This document shows, in pieces, positions 45,043 through 57,171 of a DNA stretch of 64,000 nucleotides. Positions within the stretch are counted from its first letter, which is position 1, and every line of letters begins with the position of its first letter. The stretch lies in contig JASJZH010000005.1 of the NCBI GenBank assembly GCA_037178975.1, positions 62,001 to 126,000 on the forward strand. The letters are read 5' to 3'. The notes beneath the pieces were generated by a model. It was given only the letters and a program-made list of their open reading frames with translations. It ran no database searches and was not told the DNA's origin. The translations under genes and the position numbers were made by a program. Source of the DNA: Oscheius tipulae. Lineage: Eukaryota > Nematoda > Chromadorea > Rhabditida > Rhabditidae.

Positions 45043-46130
45043 ATGGGTGACGAGTACTTCTACATCTCTTGTATAGCGGGCTTAGTCTGTCTGGCTCTGT
45101 ACTTGGCTACATGTACCGCTATTCTGATAAATCTGAAGACCTTCTCCTCTTCTTACTACAAGCTCTACGTCTTCTCGTCTGTTGTGGTGAGCTGGGAGAG
45201 ACAGAGAGATATCCTGCCCTTCAGAATGTCGTGACTTACTGGAACTCTATCCTCGCTCTTCGGATTCCCCCCTTTACCTGTTACACCTGCGCCTGGGCTC
45301 CGATTCTCAACTTTCTAAGCGACACCTTCTTCGCCCGGATGGTTTCCTTCGGAATCGGCTACTATGGCTTCCTACAGTACACCATCTCGTCCATCATGGC
45401 CTTCAACCGCTTTACCGCTGTCTTCTTCCCCTTCAAACACAACAACTTCTGGCACAAATATCTGGTACCACTTATCGTGATTACGATCCTTTACCCGTGG
45501 ATCTTCGAGTTTGATTACCTTCTTTACCCGTCCGTGTTCTTCAAGAATAATATGACTGCAACTTATGGGCTCAAAGCCTCTGTTGTAAGTTACTGTGGCT
45601 TCAGGAAAGACGTATGTTTCAGATTGGAACCAACTTTCCCGGTCTAATCCGTACGACTGCAATATTCAGCGTCTGTTTTGGAGCTTTCATCATTAATGTG
45701 GTTCTGAATAGCTGTGTCTTGGTCAAGGTTATCTTGGTTAGTTGCAGAGATACAGAGAGACAGTATCATTTTTAGCAACGAAAGCGTCTTCTCAAGACTC
45801 GAAGCGGCAAGGACGAGCTCCGTCTAGTTCTCCATAACCTTGTCAGCTTCATCGGCGAAGCATTTGCCTCCCTGGTTACGGTAGCTTGCCATTCCCCTCG
45901 CATAAAAACTTTACTTTTAGTTTATGCTTCTCTTCCCAAGCAACGTCACCCTGTTCTCACTGGCTATTGATCTGATTCCACCCGCATGTGACTCTGTCAG
46001 TCTTTTCTCCCCCATGATCCTGCTCTTCTGCAACACCGAGATTCGCAAGAAGATCTTTGGGAAGATCCGGATGGGAGGACAGCAAACGACCATGGTCGTT
46101 TCCATTGCCTCAAATGCATCTAACCACTGA
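45043..46130 (+). CDS. Srg-like 7TM chemoreceptor 2 (310 aa)
   Basis: Five exons close in frame: 45043-45186, 45225-45584, 45623-45736, 45776-45880, 45921-46130. The start MGDEYFYISCIAGLVCLALY leads into helix 1. Helix 3 carries SSIMAFNRFTAVFFPFKHNN, the Srg signature; helix 5 is SVCFGAFIINVVLNSCVL; the loop KRLLKTRSGKDELRLVLHNL and last helix LIPPACDSVSLFSPMILLFC are shared by receptors 2-4. AATAAA follows the stop by 8 bp. Four introns are 38-40 bp. Intact by every feature I can check. Confidence 0.9.
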
Positions 46131-46134
46131 ACTC

Positions 46135-46925
46135 ACCAATAAATGTTAACTCGAATGCTGGACTTTGAACCGAGGCGTCTGAATGCGATTTCACCTGTCT
46201 GATTTGGTATTGTTCGAAGCTGCTTGAACACAAAGTTTTGCCAGCAAGTCCCTCTGTCTCGTCGTAAAAATATTGAACTTTTGCCTTTCTCTTCCTTCTC
46301 GTAATAGTATTTCGCGATCTCTGTACAAGGATAACTTCGATGTGATAGACACCTGACTCCCTAATGACCTAGATGTATTTTAGTGCCCCGCGGAAACTGG
46401 AACTGAACAGCAGGCAGGATCTTCATTTCTACTTCCATCAGACCTAGAAAAGTTTAGAAGCTAGCTACTCATGTTCAGCTGTCTTCTAGGGAAAAGCAAG
46501 TAGCAGAATCGTGTTCAGCGAGGGCGCTGAAGACGATCCTAAAGTTTTTTTTGCTCTAAAAGCGTTTTTGATCGTGTTTTAGGAAAATTTTGTAGTTCTT
46601 TTCTGATTCCTGCCCTGCTCTCCAGCTGACGAAGGTCCTGTTTAGGAAGAGGTAAATAGGTCAAAATTTGGTACACCATGGTAATATGTGAATATTGTTG
46701 GCAAAACAGCTGGGACAGTTATCCAACCCCTAACACTAAAATACCGACAATATAAATTATTCACAATAGAATGTGGCGTTGATCTTGTAGTTAGTCCTAT
46801 CTGAGTCACTCAAAAGATCATTCGTTGATATAGTCATTAATTTCTGCAGAATCTTAATGAGTGGTAACAAGCCCTCTGACGTAGTCAAAGCAGACACTAT
46901 TTTTAAACGAATTGTTTTCTAGAAA
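46135..46925. other. Spacer between receptors 2 and 3, with a repeat remnant
   Basis: No gene recognised. At 46507-46538 the sequence aatcgtgttcagcg-agg-gcgctgaagacgat is just the two inverted ends of the tRNA-like repeat with the inside removed. Confidence 0.5.
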
Positions 46926-48140
46926 ATGATAGCTGTGCCGCCAACTGTAGCTCCGGATTGGTACCACTATGGCTCCTTGGCAGCCGCCCTTCTGGCTACT
47001 GTACTCTACGTTGCAAGCAGTGTGATTATTGTGAGACATGGCAGGACTTTCTCGTCTTCTTACTACAAGTTATATGTACTGTGTGCTATAGTGGTGAGTT
47101 CAAAAAGGGACATAGGAAGACAGACAAAGAGACAGAGAGACAGATATCATTTCAGAACACCGTAACGTTTTGGAACTCTGTCGTCGCTCTCCGACTACCT
47201 GTCCGGACATGTTCCGACTGTCTTTTTGCCTCAGTTTTTGAGTCTCTCGGAAGCTCGTTCCCCGTGAAAATCCTCTACATGCTTCTTAGATACTGCGGAT
47301 TTCTACAATACACCATCGACTTTATCATGAGTTTCAACAGATTTACCGCGGTGCTTGTGCCTTTCAGACATGCGAAGGTACACATGCCCCTATTATATTC
47401 ACTGTGTTTAGATCTGGAGCTTTCTTCTGGTACCTGTCATGGCAACCATCCTGTTGCTACCAATGGTTATCATGTATGCAAACTTAATCTACCCAGCGTA
47501 CTTTCTGAAAAGTGAGATGTCCGGGGTTTATGGACTGTTCACGAACTTGGTAAGATAAAGGAGGACCTAAAAATTTAAGATTCCAGCCCCCTGAAACCCT
47601 TAAACTACAGAATTATGCCCTCTTTATAACTTGTTTTACGGCCTTTTTACTAAATTTAGGAATGAATCTGTATGTGCTCTACAGAGTCACCTATGTTAGT
47701 TCCCAAAAAATTTCACTGTATTTGGCTTTTTCAGAAAAGGAAAGTTATACTGAAGCTCCAGGGAGGAAAAGATGAACTACGACTAGTTTTTCACAATCTC
47801 GTCAGTTTTGTCGCACAGGCTTTCAGTACACTCGCTACGGTAAGGCTGTCTCTCTGTCTCTCGTTGCCTCATTGATCTTCTGTATCTGTTACGAATACTG
47901 ACTTATTCGAGAAAAGATATCTTTTCATCTCAACAAAACATCTAATTTCAGTGCCTGCTCCTCTTCCCGAACACAATCGTGACCATCGCAGGAGTCTCGA
48001 CAGTTCTTCTCTCCTGCGATCTTGTCAGTCTTCTCTCTCCCTTTGTCCTACTCTGTTGTAACGGAGAAATTCGAGGCAAACTTTTTGCCTCATCCAGAAA
48101 AAACTCGGATATTATTATCAGTATTCAGTTAACCTCCTAA
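46926..48140 (+). CDS. Srg-like 7TM chemoreceptor 3 (301 aa)
   Basis: Six exons close in frame: 46926-47093, 47156-47377, 47412-47549, 47611-47694, 47735-47839, 47952-48140. Helix 3 ends FIMSFNRFTAVLVPFRHAK; the loop KVILKLQGGKDELRLVFHNL and the last helix SCDLVSLLSPFVLLCCN match receptor 2. Compared with receptor 2 there is an additional intron after the RFTAV loop. The C-tail is short and ends SIQLTS. In tandem with receptors 2 and 4 on the same strand, consistent with local duplication. Confidence 0.88.
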
Positions 48141-48676
48141 GTTGGCTTCATCCCCATAAACATGCAGCTTGGATTGTGATTAAAGCAGTGACATCTGTTG
48201 ATTGAAATATTAAAGAAAATGCCGCCCGCGGCCTACGGAGAAGAAAATATTTCTTCAACTAATTTGTTTTCACGAGAAGGTACAAAGATCGGGGTTTTTC
48301 TAAGCTGAAAATGTCGACAGCTTACGACGGCAGCATTGATACTTCCTTCTTTGTCAAAACTCCAATATTTACTTCTGATCTCTTTTGTCTTTACACGGGA
48401 GAGTGCATTTAGGATATGAGCCAGGGAGCATTTCCAGTAGCACACTATGTGAAAAAGCAATCAACATAGCTCGACCTAACCCCCCGAACAAATCACTCGT
48501 CCCAATTTCTCAGAAGCCATTTGAGGGATTTTCATTAAAAATCACCTCTTCCCTTTTACTTTCCCGTTTTAAACAACTTTTTCACTAAATTTCATGTTCA
48601 GACAGGGAATTAGACGGACGGCTGTGGTCAGGCAAGCCTCCCTGTCTAGTCTCAGTCTACGACAGATAAACGAGAG

Positions 48677-49990
48677 ATGAATACCTACATCTACGTCTCT
48701 TTCATTTTTGCCCTATTTTCCATGGTATTCTACGGGCTTACTGTCACGCTCATTTTGAGGGACATCAAAGTTTTTTCGTCCTCATACTTCAAAATTTATA
48801 TTTTCTCCTCCGTAGTGGTAAGTTAAAAATCTGCCTCTCGGTCATAGTGTCTCTTTGTCTCTCGGTCTCTCTTTCTCTGTAGTTCTCGGTATCTCTGTTT
48901 CTCTGACTATGTGTCTCTCTGTCCCTCTCTGTCTCTCTGACTCTATCACCCATCTTCCAGAACATCATAACCTACTGGAATTCCGTCATAATTGTTCGAA
49001 TGCCCAATCAGACCTGCTTCGACTGTTTCCTCTCCACTTTCTACGACTTCTCGTCCGTTTCCTTCCTCACAAGTTTCATTGTTTTCGGAATTGGCTACTA
49101 CGCCTACCTACAGTACACCTCCTCGACTCTTCTGGCTCTTAACCGCTTCACAGCCGTCTTTTTCCCTTTCAAACACTCCAAAATCTGGGCCAAAGCCCTT
49201 CTCCCTGTCTTACTGATAACCATATTCTTCCCACTCATTTTCCTCACAAAAATTGGTAGGTTTGCAGCCTCTTCCCTCTCCAAGAAGAACGATTGGTCTC
49301 TTTTCCTGCTGCTTTGGAGTCTTCCTGATCAACGTTGTCTTGAATTCTTGTGTGCTCTACAAGATCATCTACGTAAGTTTCCGGAACTTATTAGACCATG
49401 GAAGTCTAGAAATGGCTATTTCTGGTCGCACTAGAAGGTGAAGTTGGTGTTGTATTACACGGAAACAGAGCACCTGTAAAAATAGAAGTAGCTGATTTGA
49501 TATTCTTTCAAATTAGTTTCATACTCGGGAATGTCATCAGCTAAGTCTTGTCATGGTTGGACCCATACTGTCTCTTTATCTCTCCCTCTCTCTCTCTCTC
49601 TACTTTTCTGTCTCGCTGTCTACTTCGATATTTAACTTTCAGCAACGAAGCCGAATACTGAAGCAGAAAGGAGGCAAGATGGAAGTGACTCTCGTCATCC
49701 ACAATCTGATCAGCTTCTTTGGAGAGGCTTTTGCTTCCGTTGTCACAGTAAACTTCCTGTCCTTCCTTCAAAACTCTGAACTTTAGTTTATGCTTCTTTT
49801 TCGAGATGTTCCTTCGGTCTATTCGGTAGCACTGGACCTGGTTCCATACACGTGCGACGCTGTGAGTCTCCCATCGGCTCTGATTCTGGTTATTTGCAAT
49901 CAAGACCTAAAAACAAAGATTCTGGGAATGTTCTACACGAAGAAGGAAATCAGGATAGTTTCAATAACCAATAGTTCTCCAAACTTGTAG
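48677..49990 (+). pseudogene. Srg-like 7TM chemoreceptor 4, probably disrupted
   Basis: Exon 1 (48677-48817) and the start of exon 2 (from 48961) are fully typical, with LLALNRFTAVFFPFKHSK. After PLIFLTKIG near 49258 the frame breaks: the expected next block, GLFSCCFGVFLINVVLNSC, lies in another frame from 49291 on, and about 25-30 residues of the loop present in receptors 2 and 3 are missing. Only a 25-bp intron (gtttgcag...ccaag) would restore the frame, which is shorter than any other intron here. Downstream exons (ILKQKGGKMEVTLVIHNLIS near 49643-49749 and FMLLFRDVPSVYSVALDL near 49787-49990) are intact. It is either a young pseudogene with a deletion or a gene with a very small intron. 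Confidence 0.65.
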
Positions 49991-50022
49991 TAAACCTTCA
50001 TACAATGCACAACAATTTGCGA

Positions 50023-53000
50023 CTAGCTCTTGAATAGAATCCGGAAAACATTCAGCGTTTTCCATGTCGGGGTACTTCTCATGGTCTCTTTCGTCTTTCG
50101 TGTCCTGGTGGCATTGAAGACTCGCTCCTCGTAGCTCATGATGGCCTTCTTGGCACCGTTCCAGGCATGTGGACCCTGAAAGTTGGTTCTAATCTAGTTT
50201 CTGTATGAAATGCACCTGGAGCCGGTACTGGTAAGGCAGGACAGCGTGGAAGAAGAGTTTGGTGGCCAAATTGGGAGCGTAGAAAAGCTTCCAGCCGACA
50301 GAAGGATGGCACCCGATGAGGTCAGCAAGCTCATCCATGTACTCCACGTAGTAGACCTGTAAATTATGAGTTATTTAGATGTCATGGATGTGAAACTATC
50401 TCTCAGACTCTCAGTCGCTCTGCCTCTCTGTCTCTTTGTCTGTCTCTCTCTCTGTTTGTCTGTCATCTCTTTTGTTCTGTTTCCATTACAGACTGTAGTT
50501 TCTAATAGTATAAAATTAGCCTTGGAAATTCTTCTCTCTTTGTAGCAAAACATCATACGATTCTCAAATTTACCACGTGAGGTAAAGATTACTCAATTTG
50601 CAGATGATGTTAAACTTTATATGTCATACGATGACAAAAGTAGTTTGGAGTATAGCTCCTTACTTCAAATGTATAGATAGCATAGTGTTGTTTTTCGTAA
50701 ATTAAAACTGAATATTGCTGAAAATAAGAAATATGTTTTGCATCTGGGTTCTAAAAACCTCAAGCATCTGTATCATGTAAATGGTTTTCTCATCCAGAGT
50801 AGAGTTTCTGTACGCGACTTAGGAATACGTTATGATAACCAATGATCCAAAATTGCTAACTAAGCTCTTCGTTACTTATGTCAGATTAAGATTAGAATTT
50901 GGTTCTTTAGTTTGGAGCCCTCATCTGAAAAAAAAATGTAAACGCAATAGAAAAAGTCCAGAGAGACTTTTCACGAATCCTTAAGGAGGCTGAAAAATCA
51001 TCATGGTGCGTCATAAAGAGATATGCCAAGTTATGATTCCCTCCTATGTAGCTTAAACTTTGCCCTCTTCAGACTAGAAGACTAGTCAATGACCTCCTTT
51101 TTGCTCGAAGAATACTTTTGTAAGTCATACTCTATTATCTGATCTGTTCATCTTATTATAAATGGACGTACATCACAGTTCAAACTTTTACCTAAAGGAT
51201 TCTCAGTTAGGTCTACTTCAAAATGCAGGTATTCCTGTATTTACAGAGTATCACGGCTGATAATTCGAGGATGATAATTCTTTGAGGATAGTTTCAGAGC
51301 GTGCTGACCTAGTCCAGTACGCACTCCTCCATTCAGAAGATTTATCAAGGACAATCAGGGATTAAGAAGATCTTCCTGTGATATCTCCAATTCTCAAACC
51401 ATCCACTTTAGCATGGTTCACAGGCAATTCTAGGTTAATATATAGACCCTGTCCCACGTAGAAAGGGTGGAGCGCAACTCTGAAGGGTAAACGTAAAGAA
51501 GACCAACATCACGTATGTCGACAAATTCATAGCGCACCTACTGCGGCCCTTTCCCCATCATATTGTATATAACCAATGTTTGATCCATCTGAACAAATGA
51601 ATATTCTATTCTATCTCTATATCATTGACTCTTCGTCTCTCAGTCTCACTGTCCTTCTTACCTGAATAGTGTGTCTCCGACTAGTAACGAACTCCTTGCT
51701 CATAGTATTTCTTTTCTTCTTGAGATTCTTGTGCATCTGCTCCAGAGACGGTAGCTTGACATAGCCCTAGAAAATCTCAAGATATCAAAGAAACAGATCA
51801 AACCACCTTCAAGGCTCCCACAAAAAGACGAGCCTGCATTTCGGAGATCGGCATAATGGAGCCAGTAGGCTGGATGAGACCAATGACGGCGAGAGAGTTC
51901 TGAAAATTCGGGTCTTGAGCCGAAAGATGCCGTATACCTGAGGAGATAAAGCTGGAGGGTACATGTACTGATAGAGATCGACATGGTTCTCTTTCACCGG
52001 AATCAAATTTCCGTCCTCAATCGTCGGAAAACCGAAAGAGAAGCCCGTGGCAAAGATAACTGTATCAACACGATCGACCTCCGTCAGGTCGTCGAAAATC
52101 ACACCATGTTCTGTGAACTTGGATAGATTTGGCTTAATGACCACAGTGCCCGAGATGATACGGTTGGGTAGCTCATCATTGATCGTCACATGGGCTGCGA
52201 GGACCCGATGACTGGGGCGGAGACCGAAACGACCGTGGTCGAAGCGAGCCTCGAGTTTGCGCTCCATTCCCCAGTTCTGGAAGCTCCATGGCAGCCATTT
52301 CTTGCAACTGAACATGAGACGGGTTAGATAGGCAAGGTCAGCCGGTTCACCGCCATCCCAGACTCTGTTCATGACCCAGGACCCGGAACGGGTTGACAGA
52401 TAGACCTATAAAGAATGAGTTGATGGACTGTCTCTGTTACTCTCTCACCTTTCTACATATTTTGCTCAATTCCACAGCAATGTCGGCTCCACTATTCCCA
52501 ATGCCGATGACCACCACAGTCTGGTCTTCGAATCCCTTATGATCTTTGTAGTCGTGACTATGCATAATCTGCCCCTGGAAGTCCGCCTGACCGGCAAACG
52601 GACTCGGCCAATAGGGCTCAGTATGATGTCCTGTGCAGACCATGACCCCATGGAAAATTTCTACGGCAGTGTTGTTGGTCAACTGATCGAGCCATTCGAC
52701 TGCCCACTGACCCGTTTCAGCAAACTTCTCTGTTCTTCTGATTGAGAGAACCTCGTGCCGGAAACGGATGTGCTTATGGAGGTCGAAGCTAAAATTCTGG
52801 GTTGTTTTGAAAAACTAGGAAACAAACTTTTTGGCGTAAGAGCGAAAGTACTTTAGGAGTTCACTGTTGTGCATAAAGTTTGGGGCATCGGGAGGAGGAG
52901 GGAAGTCACTGTAGGCTGTCATTTCTTTGGATGTATTGATGACTGTCGTCTTCATGACTGTTCCTTCTCCTGAAAGAGTGGTCTCTCTCTTTGTCTCTCC

Positions 53001-53513
53001 ATCTATCTCCTTCCCTCTTTTTATGTCTCACTGTCTCTTTGTCTCTGTCTTTCTGTCTTTACTGTCTTTTTATCTTTCTGTCTCTCTGCCTCTCTATTTT
53101 CTCCAACTATAGTCTCCCAAATTTGCCTGAATCCCAAGTGTAATTTGCCGCCTTTTTGATCGCCCTTCGTATCACTTATCACTGGGCAACTGATTGCCCT
53201 TGTCCGCCAATTTCCTGCTTCTCTGGTAGGTCTAGCTGCCCCCCTGAGAGCGAACGACACGAGAAACCGGCTCATTGCGACAACGTGACAAAAAAGTTGA
53301 TGCCAGTTAGGATTTCCCCCATAGGTAAGAAGTGTGCGACTCACCGGGACAGGGGTTTGGCTTGTAGCGCCAAAGCCCTCCAATGTCGCCAGATTTCTCG
53401 AAGCAGACCACCTCAAAACCATCTTCTAGAGCAGTCTTGATGGCTGGCAAACCGCTGGCTCCGGCTCCAATCACGGCTATTCGCTTCTTCACAACTGGTT
53501 CTTTCTCAAGCAT
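50023..53513 (-). CDS. Flavin-containing monooxygenase (FMO)
   Basis: The protein starts [26 protein letters not shown] is the FAD-binding GxGxxG and GDIGGLWRY follows. Exon 2 (about 52970-52830) gives [20 protein letters not shown], characteristic of FMOs. Further on are the FMO signature [12 protein letters not shown], the NADPH site [17 protein letters not shown], the ATGFSFGFP motif and the C-terminal [16 protein letters not shown], ending RILFKS. Length about 520 aa, usual for the family. FMOs oxygenate nucleophilic N- or S-containing compounds with NADPH and oxygen. The ATG follows ttttccagT, a likely leader-splice site. The intron between 51661 and 50358 holds a LINE fragment on the opposite strand. 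Confidence 0.93.
50540..51610 (+). mobile_element. Degenerate non-LTR retrotransposon (LINE) 3' fragment
   Basis: Within an FMO intron, on the opposite strand, lies a decayed reverse transcriptase. [20 protein letters not shown] at about 50590 contains the FADD active-site box; further on are LHLGSKN and VRDLGI, then LVWSPHLKK and, after frame changes, [11 protein letters not shown] and [14 protein letters not shown], blocks of the C-terminal part of CR1/RTE/Jockey-like elements. There are many stops and frameshifts. The 3' end near 51600 shows short attct repeats (tattctattctatctc), as many LINEs have. The 5' part is absent, as in typical truncated insertions. Confidence 0.75.
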
Positions 53514-53514
53514 A

Positions 53515-55105
53515 CTGGAAAATACGAAAAGTGTTGACAAGGGTAAAGAATTGAGGAAAAGGGTGAAGACTACAGGAAGAGGAAGAACTGGATACCACTG
53601 TGTGTTCAAATTAGGCGGAAAATTTGCGCGTCTCTGAAGCGAAAACGAGTTTTCTCGAAAAGTTCTCTGGGAAATATCTCAGGAGGGAGAGACAGAGAGA
53701 CAGAGAGAGTTGGTGGGAACGTTGAACTGATCACACTAATCTCAGCCGCGCAATGGATCGACTGTTCGCAAGGCCCCCCGATTGGCAAACCCGATTCGAC
53801 TAGAGCAAAAATTAACGCTTGTGGCACGTAGAGAGGAAAGGAAGCAGGAAACAGGCGTGTAAAATTGAGACAAGGACACGAAATCGCGACCGAAATTGAG
53901 ACGCAAAGACAGTCAAATGGTAATTAAACTGTTTAACGATTTCATTGTGGATACAACTCACAACTCAAGAAATCAGAAAAATGTGGGTCTCTTCAAGCTC
54001 CTTGGTGTTCTCTAGTGGCTGCAACAAAAACCCTCTTTCAAAGGTCGAAGAATGTTTTCACCCTCTTGATCCTATTATAACAAGTTCCGACTCTTCTAGC
54101 CGAAAGGTGAAAAAGTGAACGAGAGAGGGAAAAAAAAGGACGGAAGACAGAGAGATAGTCATTGACTGTATTCCTAGGCTACATTTTCAGTTCCCACCTA
54201 CTGCCCTTTTACTACACTCGACTGCTACCAGATATCGTACTAATCTATCGTTAATGGTCAAACAAGACCAGCATGCTCATTAAACTATCACTCCTTTTTC
54301 CAATTTCCATTTTGCGTAAAAACGATCTTTGATGAAAGGATAATTATTTGAACTGGCCTGGAAAACTACTGTTTTGCAGGCCACGTGCGGGAAAACAAAA
54401 TGGCCAAGTAGCCCTGAACTTTTTGGCGAATAGACTAAAGAGAGAAAGATTTGGCGAGTGAAAGCACGTATCGCCGGCCATTTTATAAACTATCGGACAG
54501 GCTGACGAATTTTCGAGTGGGAGGATAACGGTGTAAACGAAGGAGAGGGGGAAGGGGTGTTTATTTTGGGAAAATCTTTGAAAAAAAGCGGTTTGAAGGT
54601 TGGTCTAGAAACCGATTAGGTCTGCTTTGGCTGGGTGTTATAATCGGTTAAGCGAGATTGTATTGGGAGCGGATCGGAGACACGGAGAATAATGGCGCGC
54701 TCTTCACAGGTGGGCCAAGTCCGAACCAGTCGGTATCCCACAGCCAATGCGATTGGGCAAAAAAGAGTGAGAGACTGGACAACCTTTTTTTTGCAAAACG
54801 GAGAGAGGTTTTTGAAAAGAACTTAGCAGAACATGTGTGCACTTCTTGTACAGAGACAGAGATAGTGAAGTCTCCTTGCATCAGTTCCTTTAAAAAATCT
54901 TAGCACTTTCATTGGATATAGTGAGTAGACGTGAACCCTCGACTTCCTCCTTTCCGCGTAAACTTATTATTACGACAGGACTAAAATATTATCACTTGTT
55001 CCTTTTCAAAGACAGTGTTACCTCAAACAGAACGAGGTGTTTCTCCCCATTTCGTCTCTCTGTCTACATACCTCTCTCTGCCTTTCTGTCTATATATATA
55101 TATAT
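53515..55105. other. Gene-free stretch upstream of FMO
   Basis: No gene recognised in 1.6 kb. Pieces of purine- or pyrimidine-rich tract are present (53685-53710). The FMO promoter should be here, but I cannot point to a TATA box. Confidence 0.35.
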
Positions 55106-56911
55106 GTTGCAGTTCAAAGTGTTTTTCAGTTCAAACTGTTCTGAACTAGTTCAAACTGTTCCAACACTTTGAACTAGTTCAAACTGTTCTATTTCAGTTC
55201 GAAGTGTTTTACGGCAGTTCAAACTGTTTTGAACTAGTTCGAAGTGTTTTTATTACCTTTTTCGTTTTTATTTTGTTTCCATCGTACGAATCGTAAAATT
55301 ATCAGCACAAGCTAGGCTGCCGCCCCTTTCGGGCCCCACTTTCTATCCCTCAAGCCCACTTCCCTTTCACTCTTTGAACCCATTTTTCCGATTTCTCAAC
55401 CCTGTCCAAGTATTGCTATCGTCCCTGGGGAGCTCAATGACAGTTATATCCTCTGATACCTTTGAATTTTGAATTTGGTTTCTATTCCCTTCTGTCAGCC
55501 TGTACTGGTCCTTCTCTTTCACTTCGCCCTGTTCGCATTTTCCGCGCCAGTCGAGCTACCATGACAGAAGCAACGTTCTCCCAAAGAAGGTATCTCTCGA
55601 ACTGACTTGACTTGCAAACAATTAGTGTGCGCACAAAATAGTGCACACTAATTGGCAATATTGGCTTCAGACAGACAGACAGACAGAGACGCGAGGACAA
55701 TTTAAAATAGACAAGTTAGGCTACGCCCCTTCGGGGCTCATTGAACCCACTTCCAATTCGTCAAAAACCACTGAATCCACTTACCTTTCTTCTAACCCAC
55801 TTCCTATATCCCAAGTCACTTCCCATTCTTTGCACCCATTTCTTATTCTATAAATAGATTCTCTTACCCTTGCTTCCCACCCCTCGAAAAACGTCCCATC
55901 CCATTTCCCTTTCACTTTTTGAACCCAATCTCCTTGAATTAAACCCACTTCCCACCCTTTGAACCCATTTCCTATCCCTCGAACCCTCTTCCACTCTTTA
56001 AACTCACTTTTTACCTTTTGAACCCTCTTCCCTACCATTATATCCTACTTCCTATCTTTTGAATCTTCTTCTCACCCTTTGAACCCATTTTTCCGATTTC
56101 TCGGCCCAACTCCCTGTCCAAGTATTGCTATCGTCCCTGGGGAGCTCAATGACAGTTATATACTCTGATACCTTTGAATTTTGCCGGTTTCTATTCCCTT
56201 CTGTCAGCCTGTACTGGTCCTTCTCTCTCACTTCGCCCTGTTCGCATTTTCTCTGAGCCAGTCGAGCTACCATGACAGAAGCAACGTTCTCCCAAAGAAG
56301 GTATCTCCCGAACTGACTTGACTTGCCAACAATTAGTGTGCGCACAAAATAGTGCTCACTAATTGTCAATTAGGGCTTCAGACAGACAGACAGACAGACA
56401 GAGACGCGAGGACATTTTAAACTAGATTTTGACACTAGAACGACTTGACGAAACCCCCTTTAGAAGCTCCAACATCCCATTTTTATTACATTCTTGACGT
56501 CTTTTGTGATTCGTCGCTCGTATCATTCGCTCGTTTTGAAAAAGAAAAACTAAAAATCAGCGAATAGGGCGAACAAATCAGAAAAACGTCAAAAACGTGA
56601 AGGAAATGGGATATTGGAGCTCCAGAATTGCCTAATGGGAACTTTTCAAGTCGTTTTGGTGTCAAAATGCTGAGAATTTTATGATTTGATTGATGAAAAG
56701 AAAATAAAAAGGTAAAAACATCCAAAAATCTGATAAAAACGCACCACAAATGACTAAAAAGAAATAAATACACTTCGAACTAGTTCAAAACAGTTTGAAC
56801 TGCCGTAAAACACTTCGAACTGAAATAGAACACTTTGAACTAGTTCAAAGTGTTGAAACAGTTTGAACTAGTTCAGAACAGTTTGAACTGAAAAACACTT
56901 TGAACTGCAAC
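55106..56911. mobile_element. 1.8-kb non-autonomous element with long terminal inverted repeats
   Basis: The ends 55106-55250 and 56768-56911 are near-perfect inverted copies (about 145 bp). Each is made of alternating sub-repeats of agttcaaactgttc and the palindrome gaactagttc. Both ends abut TATATATA runs, so the target duplication is probably TA or lost in the run. Inside, two direct copies of about 320 bp (about 55385-55715 and 56085-56420) each contain a hairpin, caattagtgtgc...gcacactaattg, perfect in the first copy, followed by (gaca)n. Between them is a pyrimidine-rich minisatellite with the unit tttgaacccactt. No transposase frame exists, so it must be moved in trans, if at all. It resembles foldback or large MITE elements; I cannot name a superfamily. 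Confidence 0.8.
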
Positions 56912-57171
56912 ATATATATATATCTGTCTCTCTTCCTATCTGTCGCTCTGTCTCTGTTTCTCTGTCTTTCTGTCCTCTGTTTCTCTCTCACTCTGAACAC
57001 TTCTATGATTCAGTTCGATACTGTCTTATTTCCCCCCAAAGCGTACAATTTCATCACAATGTCAGTGATTTGGTTATCGTGTCACGTAATACTCGGTTCT
57101 TTTTCAAAACATTCCATGCCACTTAAGACTATCAGGTCATCTTCTCATATTTTCAGTTCACTAACTCCAGG

